A stretch of 64,000 nt of DNA from the NCBI RefSeq assembly GCF_004114915.1, contig NZ_CP022219.1:1580501-1644500 (forward strand), given 5' to 3'. The DNA comes from Bradyrhizobium guangxiense. Its GTDB lineage: Bacteria > Pseudomonadota > Alphaproteobacteria > Rhizobiales > Xanthobacteraceae. Under the pieces are notes generated by a model that ran no database searches, was not told the DNA's origin, and saw nothing but the letters and a program-made list of their open reading frames with translations. Below, piece by piece: positions 16,747 to 25,817 of this stretch; position 1 is the first letter of the stretch, and every line of letters begins with the position of its first letter. The translations under genes and the position numbers were made by a program.

Positions 16747-17294
16747 ATGGAAAGGTACGGAGCGGGCGCCATCGAGGTGCGCGATTACGATCCGAACTGG
16801 CCGGTTCTTTTCGAGGAGGAGCGTATTCGCTTGCAATTTGTGATTGGTTCGACGCTCAAGATCGAACACATGGGCAGTACGTCAGTCCTGGGTTTAGCGG
16901 CGAAGTCGGATCATCGACATCTTGGTTGGCATCCCAAGCTTGTCACAAGCGAGATGCACGCTTTTGAAGCCTCTCGTTCAACTGGAATATAGCTACATCC
17001 CCGAGTACGAGACGTGGTTACCCGGTGACCTATTCCTTCGAAAGGGGAATACCCGGGCCTTGGACACGCCATCGTCAAGTCATGGAGCAGTCCAATCCAC
17101 GCTGGGAGGTCAGCTTTGGGTCGAAGGCGGCCTCGGCAGCCAGCATGCCCTTTCGGGTTATTTCTCGGAAGCAGACATCGCCACGCTTTGGGCAGAGGTC
17201 AGCCACGCGCCAATACAAGACTTTTCAAGACCTGGAAGTGGGACCCTTCATCGGCAAATTCAATGTTCTGCCAGACGGAAGGAGATCACCATAA
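16747..17294 (+). pseudogene. GrpB-family (UPF0157) pseudogene with several frameshifts
   Basis: Pieces of a GrpB-domain protein appear in successive frames. YDPNWPVLFEEERIRL and IEHMGSTSVLGLAAK are in the frame starting at 16747. After an extra base near 16907-16911 the frame moves to one encoding LVGIPSLS and YSYIPEYE. A further extra base near 17048 shifts it again to PGPWTRHRQVMEQSNPRWE. The C-terminal part resembling QYKTFQDL...GPFI follows after more damage. The conserved phrase should read GSTSVPGLAAKPIID. The gene is clearly broken. It marks the left border of a mosaic stretch, and sequence from 17295 to 17580 shows no gene. Confidence 0.7.
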
Positions 17295-17580
17295 TCTGCG
17301 CGCCAACTTCAGGCCGGGACAAATTGGCATCTGATTCAGGTCAGGGGCCGTAATCGTCCGGTTTTGACACGGCGTAACCTAATGTGGTGGAAGCTAGGCA
17401 CACTTCTCTCGGTTGTGAAGACGAGTCTGCCGTCGCGGCGAATCCTGATTTCGACCAGCAGAAATGCTGTCGAGTTGCTCAGTGCCTTAAGGCGCGGACC
17501 TCATCCCAACGCTCGAGCCCGCGGCGATCGGCTTGCGCTTCGGGGAGACGCAGCGACCAAGCCCCAGCGGAGATCCAGTC

Positions 17581-18861
17581 GTGGTTCGCTTGCATGTAGA
17601 ACGTTTCATTCGCAGCCGGATTGTTCGCCGATCCCTGGCGCTCGGAACCATCGCTCTGGGCGGATGGGCGCTATTACCCTATGTGACCTACCGAATCGCT
17701 CCTTCCGCCTTTGTCAACGCCGAGCTCATGCGGGTGACTGCACCGATCACGGGTCAGCTCTCGCCTGACCTCCCACGCAAGGGCGAATATTTCCAACGCA
17801 CCCGGGTGGTGCCGCTGGTCGAGGCGCGTTCGCCGGATCGCCGGCACCTCATGGATCTTGATCAGCAGCTTGCCGTGTCAACCAAGCGCGCCGAGCTGGC
17901 ACGCCGGCAACTGGAGGAAATCGCCGAGCTCGATCGCAAGCTCCGCGAGCGCAGCGAGGACTATCGTGTGGGGATGGTAGCGCGCCTGAGCCACGAGATC
18001 GGCGAAACGGAAGTTGAAAAAGGCGGCTGTCTCGCCGAGGCGCGGCAGCGGAACGATGTCGCGGGCCGGATGGAGAGGCTCGTGAAGCTCGGCATCAGTT
18101 CGCAGATCCGCTCCGGTGAGGCCCAAGCCTCGCAGGAGGCAACCGCAGCGCGCTGCCAGATGGCCGACGAACGCCTGCGGCGCCTCAGGACCGAGTTGGG
18201 GGCGGCCGAGAAGGGCATCTATCTTCGCGGCGATGCCAATGACGTGCCCTATTCCCAGCAGCAGCGCGAGCGACTTGTTCTCCGCCGCCAGGAGCTCGAG
18301 ACAGACCAATTGCAAAACAGCTCGCGCTCCGCGCAGCTGGACGCGGAAATCGCAGAGGAGCGCGCTCGGCTTAATCGCCTCGATCACTACGATCTATCCT
18401 TGCCCGCCGCTCATGTGGTCTGGTCGGTCGCGGCCAGTCCAGGCTCTATAGTGACGGAAGGGCAATCGGTCTTCGATTTTGCAGATTGCGAACGCCGATT
18501 CATCGTTGTTGAACTGCCCGAGCGCGATTTCGAGAAGATCAAGGCCGGAGATGCAGCTACCATCCGCCTGATTGGAAGCCAGGAATGGAAAACCGGCCAG
18601 GTCCGGCAGGTCCGCGGTTCGGCAGCGTACGGCGATGATCGACTGCTTGCAGCTCGGGTGCCGCGGCCCGATCCGGGCAGCATTACCGTTGAGATATCGC
18701 TTCCGCCGAATGTGACGCCGGCCAACAGCAACGGCTCCTGCGATATCGGAAGGTTGGCTGAAGTGCGCTTCGAGCGCAGAGTCGACGGCCTGCTACGGTT
18801 GGTCAGCTCGAAATTGAAATGGTTGACCGCTCGCCTGGAGCTCGACCAGTCGTCCATGTGA
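17581..18861 (+). CDS. HlyD-like membrane fusion protein of a polysaccharide synthesis module
   Basis: Reading from GTG 17581, which has GGAG eight bases upstream, gives 426 aa; an alternative TTG at 17533 has no ribosome-binding site. One membrane helix (about residues 17-37, LALGTIALGGWALLPYVTY) anchors the protein. A beta-strand region follows (VTAPITGQLSP), then a long alpha-helical hairpin rich in Glu, Arg and Gln (about residues 90-275). The lipoyl/barrel half returns with VVWSVAASPGSIVTEGQSVFDF. This is the HlyD/EmrA/Alg44 type of adaptor. The stop is 13 bases before the glycosyltransferase gene, so the two are one operon. It likely links the synthase to the periplasm for export or assembly of the polymer. 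Confidence 0.75.
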   Translation: MVRLHVERFIRSRIVRRSLALGTIALGGWALLPYVTYRIAPSAFVNAELMRVTAPITGQLSPDLPRKGEYFQRTRVVPLVEARSPDRRHLMDLDQQLAVSTKRAELARRQLEEIAELDRKLRERSEDYRVGMVARLSHEIGETEVEKGGCLAEARQRNDVAGRMERLVKLGISSQIRSGEAQASQEATAARCQMADERLRRLRTELGAAEKGIYLRGDANDVPYSQQQRERLVLRRQELETDQLQNSSRSAQLDAEIAEERARLNRLDHYDLSLPAAHVVWSVAASPGSIVTEGQSVFDFADCERRFIVVELPERDFEKIKAGDAATIRLIGSQEWKTGQVRQVRGSAAYGDDRLLAARVPRPDPGSITVEISLPPNVTPANSNGSCDIGRLAEVRFERRVDGLLRLVSSKLKWLTARLELDQSSM

Positions 18862-18874
18862 GCGAGATGTTCCC

Positions 18875-21049
18875 ATGCAGGCTATGACTCTGCCTTTCTC
18901 TCAGCTGTTCGCGCCGATGCTGGTCAGCTTTGCCGCGATGTACCTGTTGGCGCCGACCTTTCCAGTCACGCGCCTTTGGACACGTGTCGCGGTTTTTGCC
19001 GCGGTTTGGCTTGTGGTCGCCCGCTATCTCGAATGGCGTATTTTCTCCACCGTGCTGCCGGCAAGCGGGACCTGGTATGAGGTTGGCTGGATCTGGCTCT
19101 GTCTCCTCGTCGAGCTTCTGACCTTCACGGATCAGTTCATTCTCTATCTGACTTTTCTTCGCAGGACTGATCGCCGCAGTGAAGCCGATCAGCACGAACG
19201 TCGGCTTCGCAGCCTGCCGGATGACGAGCTGCCCTCGGTCGACGTCCTTATTCCGACCTATGACGAGCCATTCGAGGTGCTGGAAAAGACGATCACCGGC
19301 GCGCTGTGCCTGGACTATCCAAACTTCCAGATCTGGGTCCTGGATGATGGCCGCAGGCCTTGGCTGAAGGAGCTCTGCGAGCAAAAGGGCGCCGGCTATC
19401 TCACGCGCGCCGACAACGTGCATGCCAAGGCCGGCAATATCAATCATGCCCTGACGAAGACAAGTGGCGAGTTCTTCGCGATCTTTGATGCGGACTTCGT
19501 GCCGCAGCGCAATTTCCTGATGCGCACAATGGGCTTCTTCGCCGATCCAAAGATAGGGATCGTTCAGATCCCGCACACCTTCTACAATGAGGACCCGATG
19601 CAGACGAATCTCGGCCTGCATAGGGGCCTGCCGGACGAACAACGGTTCTTCTTCGATTCCATCATGCCCGCGCGCGATGGCTGGGATGGAGCCTTTTGTT
19701 GTGGTTCCAACTCCGTCACACGGCGTGGAGCACTCCGTGCAGTCGGAGATGCCTTGCCGATCCAGTCCATTACGGAAGACATCCTGCTGACGCTGGTCCT
19801 GTTACGCAAAGGGTACATAACCCGATATCTTCGCGAGCCGCTGGCAATCGGCTTGGCGCCAGAAAGCCTTGATGCCTTTTTCGTGCAGCGGCAACGCTGG
19901 GCACGTGGCGCGATCCAGACGCTGTATCTCGCTGCCGGCCCGCTCGGCCCCGGACTGGGCTTGATGCAACGGCTGCTCTTCTTTCCCACGCATTGGCTCT
20001 CAATGGGCCTGCGCGCGCTCGCGGTCGTGGTGGTTCCGATCGTGTTCATGTGGACTGGGCTAGCGCCTGTCGTCGACGTCACCCCTGAGTCGGTCTTCTA
20101 CTACTTGTTCCCCGCGATTCTGGCGCTCAACGGCGGCGTCTCCTGGTTCGCGCCGCACGAACATTTTCCGCTCGCCGCTCAAGTATCGGCGACTATGCAA
20201 AGCTTCAAGCTCCTGCCGACGGTGCTCGGGACTCTCGTCAAGCCGAAGGGACATGCATTCAGGGTGACGCCCAAGGGTGCTGCAGCGCGGCGCTCAAGCT
20301 ACGCTGCCGACATATTCTGGCCGTCGGCGGCTCTTATAGCGCTGACTGTTACCGGTCTGGTTCTGAACACCATCCCGGAATGGCGGATAATCGATCATCC
20401 GGCCGCATTGCCGATGGTCGCCTTCTGGTCGGTCGTGAACATCGTCGTGCTCTTTTTCGTCTGCATGACATCGCTGCAGGCGCGGATGGGGCGTTCGGAG
20501 GAGCGTTTCGATGTCGACGAATCGGTTTTGATCGAGACTGGGGCCGGCGAGCGGTTTTCCGGGCGCGTGAGCAACATCTCGCTATCCGGCGCCGGCCTCC
20601 TCCTCGGTTCCAGCATTGACGGTCCTCGTCCCGGAGAACCGCTGCGCATGCACATCATGCAGGTGGGCTGGATCGACGCGATTATTGTGCAACAAAGAGG
20701 CCTGCTCGTCGGAGTGCAGTTCAAATTGCCGCAATCGCTTGAACGAGACCTGCTGATCCGTAAGCTCTTTACCGTCGCTCGTCTGAAGGGGAACGGTGCC
20801 GTCGCGTGCTCGGTGAACAGAGCGATGCTCAAGAACATCTGGTCAATGACCGCGCCGTTGCCTCAAACTGTCAAAAACGGCGCTAAGCCCGCATCGCTTT
20901 TACCGGCTGAGCGTCTACCGGCAGAGAGCCTGCTCATTCGACCTCAACCGCGGATCGACGATTTGGAACATCTTGCTGGAGTTCGAAGCGGACATCCGGC
21001 AAGTTTCACTGAATCTGGCTTTGGCCCTGTAGCCGGCACGGTGCTCTAA
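18875..21049 (+). CDS. Membrane GT2 polysaccharide synthase with PilZ domain (cellulose-synthase-like)
   Basis: This 724-aa protein has helices at both ends and a glycosyltransferase-2 domain between. The processive-synthase residues are all present: VLDDG (Asp157/158), DAD at 205-207, TED at 300-302 and the QxxRW motif at 338-342. A PilZ domain follows the last helices, with RxxxR at 540-544 and NISLSGAG at 567-574, so it should bind c-di-GMP as BcsA does. About 120 extra residues follow with no clear domain. There is no bcsB, bcsC or bcsZ, so the product need not be cellulose; a mannuronan- or glucan-like polymer is equally possible. The partner is the membrane fusion protein just upstream, and a diguanylate cyclase gene follows. 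Confidence 0.85.
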   Translation: MQAMTLPFSQLFAPMLVSFAAMYLLAPTFPVTRLWTRVAVFAAVWLVVARYLEWRIFSTVLPASGTWYEVGWIWLCLLVELLTFTDQFILYLTFLRRTDRRSEADQHERRLRSLPDDELPSVDVLIPTYDEPFEVLEKTITGALCLDYPNFQIWVLDDGRRPWLKELCEQKGAGYLTRADNVHAKAGNINHALTKTSGEFFAIFDADFVPQRNFLMRTMGFFADPKIGIVQIPHTFYNEDPMQTNLGLHRGLPDEQRFFFDSIMPARDGWDGAFCCGSNSVTRRGALRAVGDALPIQSITEDILLTLVLLRKGYITRYLREPLAIGLAPESLDAFFVQRQRWARGAIQTLYLAAGPLGPGLGLMQRLLFFPTHWLSMGLRALAVVVVPIVFMWTGLAPVVDVTPESVFYYLFPAILALNGGVSWFAPHEHFPLAAQVSATMQSFKLLPTVLGTLVKPKGHAFRVTPKGAAARRSSYAADIFWPSAALIALTVTGLVLNTIPEWRIIDHPAALPMVAFWSVVNIVVLFFVCMTSLQARMGRSEERFDVDESVLIETGAGERFSGRVSNISLSGAGLLLGSSIDGPRPGEPLRMHIMQVGWIDAIIVQQRGLLVGVQFKLPQSLERDLLIRKLFTVARLKGNGAVACSVNRAMLKNIWSMTAPLPQTVKNGAKPASLLPAERLPAESLLIRPQPRIDDLEHLAGVRSGHPASFTESGFGPVAGTVL

Positions 21050-21111
21050 GCTAACGCGCGATGGCTTTAGGTGGAATCGACATCACGCTTGAGCTCTCTT
21101 GTCTGAGCGTG

Positions 21112-21153
21112 ACCTTTTCGGAAACACCGGCGCACTTTTCCGAATCATGCTTT
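21112..21153. repeat. Intergenic palindromic repeat (family D, 'ttttcggaaa...cttttccgaatcatgc')
   Basis: CCTTTTCGGAAACACC and a following ACTTTTCCGAATCATGCTTT form a known type of Rhizobiales intergenic palindrome. It occupies the 285-base gap between the synthase and the GGDEF gene. I see no promoter box I can name in the rest of the gap. Confidence 0.5.
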
Positions 21154-21334
21154 AGGCCATCAAGCTGAGCTGATTGCTGTTCGTCCGTCGCCCGGTCCGC
21201 GAGCTGGTCGGTTGAGCGCAAGCCGTTTGGGAATGCCGTCAGTCTCCTTCTAGGTTCTGCCACAAACCTGGATCGAAATAAGCAAGCCTGTCTTACCCAA
21301 GGCTCTGGGGTTGCAGGGGTGGAGGGAACATCTC

Positions 21335-23239
21335 TTGACCGATCACGGCAGCGATCCCCGCCAAGCGCGTTTGACGTTCTTGGCCTCGGTATTTGTGGCG
21401 GTCGCCTGCATCGCGATTGTCGCGCTCAGCGGCTGGCGCGAGTGGTCCGCGCGACTGACGGTGCTGAGGAGCTCCGAAACGGATATGGCCAATCTGGCTC
21501 GATCGGTGACGCAGCACGCGGACGACACGTTCGAACTCGCGGACACCGTTCTAAACGTGTTGGTTGGTCAACTCGAACTCGAAGGAATCAGCCCAGCGGC
21601 AATCAGCAAGATTCAGACCTTGCTGACGCGACGCAAAGCCGCGAACCGGATCCGTGCCGTGTTCGTCTATGACGAGACCGGCCGATGGCTTGCAACCAGC
21701 GAGCCCGTGGATTTCGCGGGTCGCAACAACAGCGATCGAGACTATTTCCAGCATCATCGTGCCGTGGCCGAACGAGGAACCTTCATTGGACATCCGGTGA
21801 AGAGCAAGTCGGGCGGACAATGGATCATCACCGCGTCAAGGCGCTTCAATCATCCCGACGGCCGTTTTGCCGGAGTTGCCCTTACGACGATTGATGTCGA
21901 CTATTTTCTGCAGTTTTATCGCGGATTCGACGTTGGCCAGAACGGCTCAATTGCGCTGACGACCACTGACGGCGTTGTCCTGGCACGCAGCCCGGACAAC
22001 GGATATACGGGCCGCGATCTATCGAGTGCTCCGCTCTTCAAGGAAATCCACGAGCGGCCGGCTGCCGGTGCCTACTACTTCACGTCGCCGCTCGACGGCG
22101 TACGGCGTCTGAGCTTTTATCAACTCAGCAGTCGCTACCCTGTTCTCGTGGTTGCCACGGAATCAGAAGATGACGTCCTGGCCCCCTGGCGCGGCGCCGC
22201 GCTAACACGCATCACTGCGGTACTAGGGCTGACATGTGCGCTCGCCGTCGCGGGGCTCTTGCTGGTTCGTCAGTTGCACCAGCGGCAAAAGATGGCCGCA
22301 GCTCTGGTGGCTAAGGAGGCCGACTTTCGCCTCCTAGCGGAGGCGTCGGGAGACATGGTCATGCGTATAGGGGTTGATGGACAGATCCTCTATGCGTCAC
22401 CGTCCAGCGCTCGAATTCTTGGCTGGGCTCCGAACCAGTTGGTGCATACGTCAGCCCTCGCCGGCATAAATCCCGCGGATCTAGCGCGGGTTGAGCACAC
22501 GATCTCCGCGTTGAAGAACGGTGAAGCCGAGGAGGCCAGAATCGCGTATCGCACTCGTCATCTCGAGAAAGGAGAAATCTGGATCGAAGCCGCGCTGCGC
22601 ATCACCAGGAGTCCGCAGCGTGGCGACATCAACGGCGTGGTGGCGATCTCGCGCGACGTGACCGAGCATAAGGATCTTGAGAAAAAGCTGGCGGCTCTCG
22701 CCATTTCGGATGGCCTGACGGCGTTGGCGAACCGCAGACACTTCGACGAGCGGCTAGAGGCGGAATGGGATCGGGCTAGGCGCGAAGGAGCACCCTTGTC
22801 GCTGTTGCTGATGGATGTCGATCATTTCAAGGGGTTCAATGACCAGTACGGTCATCAGGCAGGCGATGCGTGTCTTCGCTCAATCGCCAGGATCCTGGTG
22901 GAGCAGGCCAGACGCCCGGCAGACGTGGCGGCTCGGTACGGTGGTGAGGAATTCGCCTTGCTGTTGCCGAACACAGATGTTGAAGGTTGCGAGCAGGTCG
23001 GCGAACGAATCCGGCGAGCGATTCAGGAACTCGGCATCCTACATGCGCTCAACCCGCCATCCAAGCAAGTCACCGTGAGCATTGGCGGCGCAACGTATGT
23101 TCCTCCAAAGGATAAGGCAGATTGCGCGTCATTGGTAGCCGCTGCTGATAAGGCGCTCTACGCTGCCAAAGAGAGCGGGCGCAACCGAATTGTGATGTCA
23201 GGGCAAGTCGTCGCGTGGCCCGGTTCGATACGGGCTTGA
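21335..23239 (+). CDS. Membrane-bound diguanylate cyclase (dCache-PAS-GGDEF)
   Basis: The 634-aa protein is read from TTG 21335, nine bases after GGAGG at 21321; a TTG at 21311 would add eight residues. A first helix (about 14-34), a periplasmic dCache-like sensor and a second helix (about 291-312) are followed by a PAS domain (from about 328, RLLAEASGDMVMRIG) and a GGDEF domain. The active-site loop is RYGGEEF (GGEEF at 536-540), and the inhibitory I-site RxxD (RPAD) lies five residues before it, so the enzyme should make c-di-GMP and be product-inhibited. There is no EAL domain. The PilZ synthase immediately upstream is an obvious target. Confidence 0.88.
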   Translation: MTDHGSDPRQARLTFLASVFVAVACIAIVALSGWREWSARLTVLRSSETDMANLARSVTQHADDTFELADTVLNVLVGQLELEGISPAAISKIQTLLTRRKAANRIRAVFVYDETGRWLATSEPVDFAGRNNSDRDYFQHHRAVAERGTFIGHPVKSKSGGQWIITASRRFNHPDGRFAGVALTTIDVDYFLQFYRGFDVGQNGSIALTTTDGVVLARSPDNGYTGRDLSSAPLFKEIHERPAAGAYYFTSPLDGVRRLSFYQLSSRYPVLVVATESEDDVLAPWRGAALTRITAVLGLTCALAVAGLLLVRQLHQRQKMAAALVAKEADFRLLAEASGDMVMRIGVDGQILYASPSSARILGWAPNQLVHTSALAGINPADLARVEHTISALKNGEAEEARIAYRTRHLEKGEIWIEAALRITRSPQRGDINGVVAISRDVTEHKDLEKKLAALAISDGLTALANRRHFDERLEAEWDRARREGAPLSLLLMDVDHFKGFNDQYGHQAGDACLRSIARILVEQARRPADVAARYGGEEFALLLPNTDVEGCEQVGERIRRAIQELGILHALNPPSKQVTVSIGGATYVPPKDKADCASLVAAADKALYAAKESGRNRIVMSGQVVAWPGSIRA

Positions 23240-23482
23240 AGTGGCGTTCAAGAGCGGTGCTTTTGGATCGCGATGGGGTCGGTCGTGAGGTCTGTGACGT
23301 CAACCTTGTCGGCACTGGGGCGCCGCTGGGGGATCGGCAATTCAAGTCTGTTTCGTGAACTCAGCGGGATGCAGACCGAACGTTCGTCGTGGGTCAAAAT
23401 GCGAAGGCCTCACACTGAGCAAGTCGAGTCCGCTCCGCCACACTAAGCGGGCCTTATTGGCTTGTGCTGCAACTTCGCTGAT
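23240..23482. other. Non-coding mosaic region before the first direct repeat
   Basis: No credible gene is present. The stretch holds remnants resembling bradyrhizobial repeat DNA (for example GTGGGTCAAAATGCGAAGG at about 23389) and leads directly into the 88-bp repeat. It looks like scar sequence from past insertions. Confidence 0.5.
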
Positions 23483-23570
23483 GGGCCAATCGCAACGTTT
23501 CTGGCCGCGTCTGGACACTTCCAGTTTGGCCTCAAATGCGGACGTGCCGGGCGCGGATGCGATCTTCGCC
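23483..23570 (+). repeat. 88-bp direct repeat, left copy
   Basis: The segment from GGGCCAATCGCAACG to GCGATCTTCGCC recurs at 24999-25086 with only three differences over 88 bases. The two copies enclose a single serine hydrolase gene. Both lie in the same orientation. Confidence 0.85.
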
Positions 23571-23649
23571 TAGGGGCCAACTAGAGGACATACTCCTTGA
23601 AGTTTCCACTCAATTTGGTCTCTACTTACGGGAACCCCTGGGGACTTAT

Positions 23650-24963
23650 ATGTCGGAGCAGCAATATTCCCGTCGTGAGGCGGTTTCATCGCTGGCTGCT
23701 ACAGTCGCCTGTGCGTTGGCCGGCCCCATCTCCGCAACCGCAGAACCAACCTCCGCGGGCGAGACGCAAGACTGCGCCGGACCGATTTTCTCAACTACAG
23801 GTCCAAACGCCGAGCTGTACGGAGTCAAAGATGGTTATCCTCTTCCTGACATTACGGAGGCGCGGAGACACGGCGACCCTTGGGAGCCAAAATACCGTGT
23901 CGGCGCATTCACCCATATCGATCACATCTATCCAACACGGCTCATCAAGCGAGCTGTGACGCCTTGGAAGTTCAAGTGCTCGAAGGCAGAAGTTTACTAC
24001 AATTTTCAGGGAAGCAAGTTTTCGCCCCTCGACTACATGTCGCGCAATCCGGTCACTGGCCTGCTGATCGCGAAGGACGACCAGATTGTCTTCGAGCGCT
24101 ATCAGTATGCGCGAACTGATCAAGATCGGTTCGTATCCCAGTCGACGGTCAAGTCGATAACCGGACTGTTGATCGGGATCGCCATCTCGGAGGGCGCTAT
24201 TAAGTCGGTCAATGATATCCCCGAAAGTTATGTACCGGGCTTTATGGGCAGCGAGTACGGCAGGACGCCGATTCGCGATCTGCTGCACATGTCCTCAGGC
24301 GTGGATTTCGGTGAAACAAGAGACGGAGGACGCGACCTCAATCGCCTGTGGAACGGTATGGGGATCGCGTTCCCGGACACGAAGTTGGGCACGATTAAGA
24401 GCATCCTGCAATTCAATCAGCGAATCGCCCCAGCGGGAACGAGATTTTACTACGCCAGCATTGAAGCCGACGTGCTCGGCATGGTGCTTCACAGTGCTGT
24501 TGACAAGTCAGCGTCTGACTATCTACGCGAGAAAGTATGGGAGCCGATCGGCGCGGAAGCGGATGCCAATTGGTTGGTAGACGCAGAAGGATTTGAACTG
24601 GGACATTTCGGTTTCAATGCCGTTCTGCGCGATTACGCCCGGCTCGGGCGTTTGCTGGCGCATGATGGCGCATGGAATGGCAAGCAGATCGTTCCGACGC
24701 AATGGATGATCGATGCAACAACCGTTCGAGCTTCGGATGGCTATCTGCAGCCGGGCGCGGCGACGAAAAGATTTGGTTACGGTTATCTCTTGTGGCTGTT
24801 TCCGGGTGAGAGGCGGCAGTTCGCGTTGTTAGGATTCAAAGGCCAGTATATTTGCGTTGATCCGACCTCTAAGATTGTCATGGTGCACACTGCAATTGAG
24901 GACCCGGTACATCGAGACGAGCCATGGGCCTTGTGGTCAGCACTGGTCGATCAGCTAGGCTGA
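23650..24963 (+). CDS. Exported serine hydrolase of the beta-lactamase / 6-aminohexanoate-dimer hydrolase family
   Basis: Starting at ATG 23650 the protein has 437 aa. The N-terminus carries SRREAVSSLAATVACALAGP, a Tat-like signal with cleavage near residues 30-32. The serine beta-lactamase fold is shown by SxxK (Ser165-Thr-Val-Lys168), a tyrosine in FYYAS (Tyr268, the YxN position with Ser in place of Asn) and a late GFKGQY strand replacing KTG. The nearest described relatives are class C-like esterases and NylB-type amide hydrolases rather than antibiotic-inactivating enzymes. The substrate is unknown. It is the only gene between the two 88-bp direct repeats, so it may have been moved or be movable as a unit. 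Confidence 0.78.
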   Translation: MSEQQYSRREAVSSLAATVACALAGPISATAEPTSAGETQDCAGPIFSTTGPNAELYGVKDGYPLPDITEARRHGDPWEPKYRVGAFTHIDHIYPTRLIKRAVTPWKFKCSKAEVYYNFQGSKFSPLDYMSRNPVTGLLIAKDDQIVFERYQYARTDQDRFVSQSTVKSITGLLIGIAISEGAIKSVNDIPESYVPGFMGSEYGRTPIRDLLHMSSGVDFGETRDGGRDLNRLWNGMGIAFPDTKLGTIKSILQFNQRIAPAGTRFYYASIEADVLGMVLHSAVDKSASDYLREKVWEPIGAEADANWLVDAEGFELGHFGFNAVLRDYARLGRLLAHDGAWNGKQIVPTQWMIDATTVRASDGYLQPGAATKRFGYGYLLWLFPGERRQFALLGFKGQYICVDPTSKIVMVHTAIEDPVHRDEPWALWSALVDQLG

Positions 24964-24998
24964 TAGTAGCTCGTGACAAACGCGACGTTGACCGCTTT

Positions 24999-25086
24999 GG
25001 GCCAATCGCGACGTTTCTGGCCGCGTCGGGACACTTCCAGTTTGGCCTCAAATGCGGACGTGCCGGGCGCGGACGCGATCTTCGCC
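24999..25086 (+). repeat. 88-bp direct repeat, right copy
   Basis: This copy matches 23483-23570 except for three single-base changes. It ends 32 bases before the stop codon of the truncated-looking Ada-type gene on the other strand, so its insertion may have removed that gene's 3' part. Confidence 0.85.
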
Positions 25087-25118
25087 ACAGGCGGACTCGG
25101 TCGGTGGTGCCTTATCAC

Positions 25119-25688
25119 TCAGGGGAATACCTTGCCGCGGCGGCGAATTGTGGAGGGCGCACGTCCATAGAGCTCGCGAAAGGTGGCGTTGAACCGGCGA
25201 ACACTGCCAAAACCAGCCCGATAAGCAATCTGGGCCAATGGTTCATCCGTTTCGTCAATCAGGCGCTTCGCTCGCTGTACGCGCCTGGTCTTTGCTACCT
25301 GCTGCGGGCTGGCCCCGACGTGCCGCTCGAAAAGACGTGCAAGGTGGCGCGAGCTGACGCCAAGCCGGTCGGCGAGGACAGCAACCGAGCCGTCATCCAA
25401 TGCTCCATCATCGATCAATTTTAAGGCGCGCGCGACGGTCGAGCGCGTGCCATTCCAGGCAGCGCAAAACGGCGCGGTCTCCGGACGGCAGCGCAGGCAA
25501 GGCCGAAAACCCGCAGCTTCGGCCGCTGCCGCTGTTGGGTAGTAGGTCACGTTACGGGCCAATGGCTGCTTCACTGGGCAAACTGGTCGGCAGTAGATTC
25601 GCGTGGTCTTCACTGCCGTGAAGAAGCGGCCATCATATCGTGGATCGCGCCGCAAGCGCGCGGTGTTGCATACCTCAAAGCTCAGCAT
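25119..25688 (-). CDS. Ada-type methylphosphotriester-DNA methyltransferase/AraC activator lacking a glycosylase domain
   Basis: The 189-aa protein has the Ada zinc domain with Cys33, Cys37, Cys64 and Cys67 (RIYCRPVC and RPCLRC), equivalent to the Cys38/42/69/72 set of E. coli Ada. Cys33 should accept the methyl group. An AraC-type helix-turn-helix follows (LADRLGVSSRHLARLF, IAYRAGFGSVRRFN). It ends with RRRGKVFP. In many rhizobia this module is fused to an AlkA 3-methyladenine glycosylase of about 300 further residues, which is missing here. The stop lies 32 bases from an 88-bp repeat copy, so truncation by rearrangement is plausible, though stand-alone AdaA proteins of this length exist. 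Confidence 0.8.
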   Translation of the reverse strand: MLSFEVCNTARLRRDPRYDGRFFTAVKTTRIYCRPVCPVKQPLARNVTYYPTAAAAEAAGFRPCLRCRPETAPFCAAWNGTRSTVARALKLIDDGALDDGSVAVLADRLGVSSRHLARLFERHVGASPQQVAKTRRVQRAKRLIDETDEPLAQIAYRAGFGSVRRFNATFRELYGRAPSTIRRRGKVFP

Positions 25689-25817
25689 GAATCATTGTAC
25701 CGCAGGCTGCGGCTTGAGGAACAGCCGTCAGATGATCAGGTCCGTTTCCGGCCAGCGATCTGAGCGTCCCCTTCTTATAGAGGAAGACCAAATCCCTTGA
25801 ACAATTGGAGACGCAAA

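Noticed and set aside
23483..25086. An intact insertion sequence or transposon
   Set aside because: No transposase gene, no terminal inverted repeats and no target-site duplication were seen; only direct repeats and a hydrolase gene are present.
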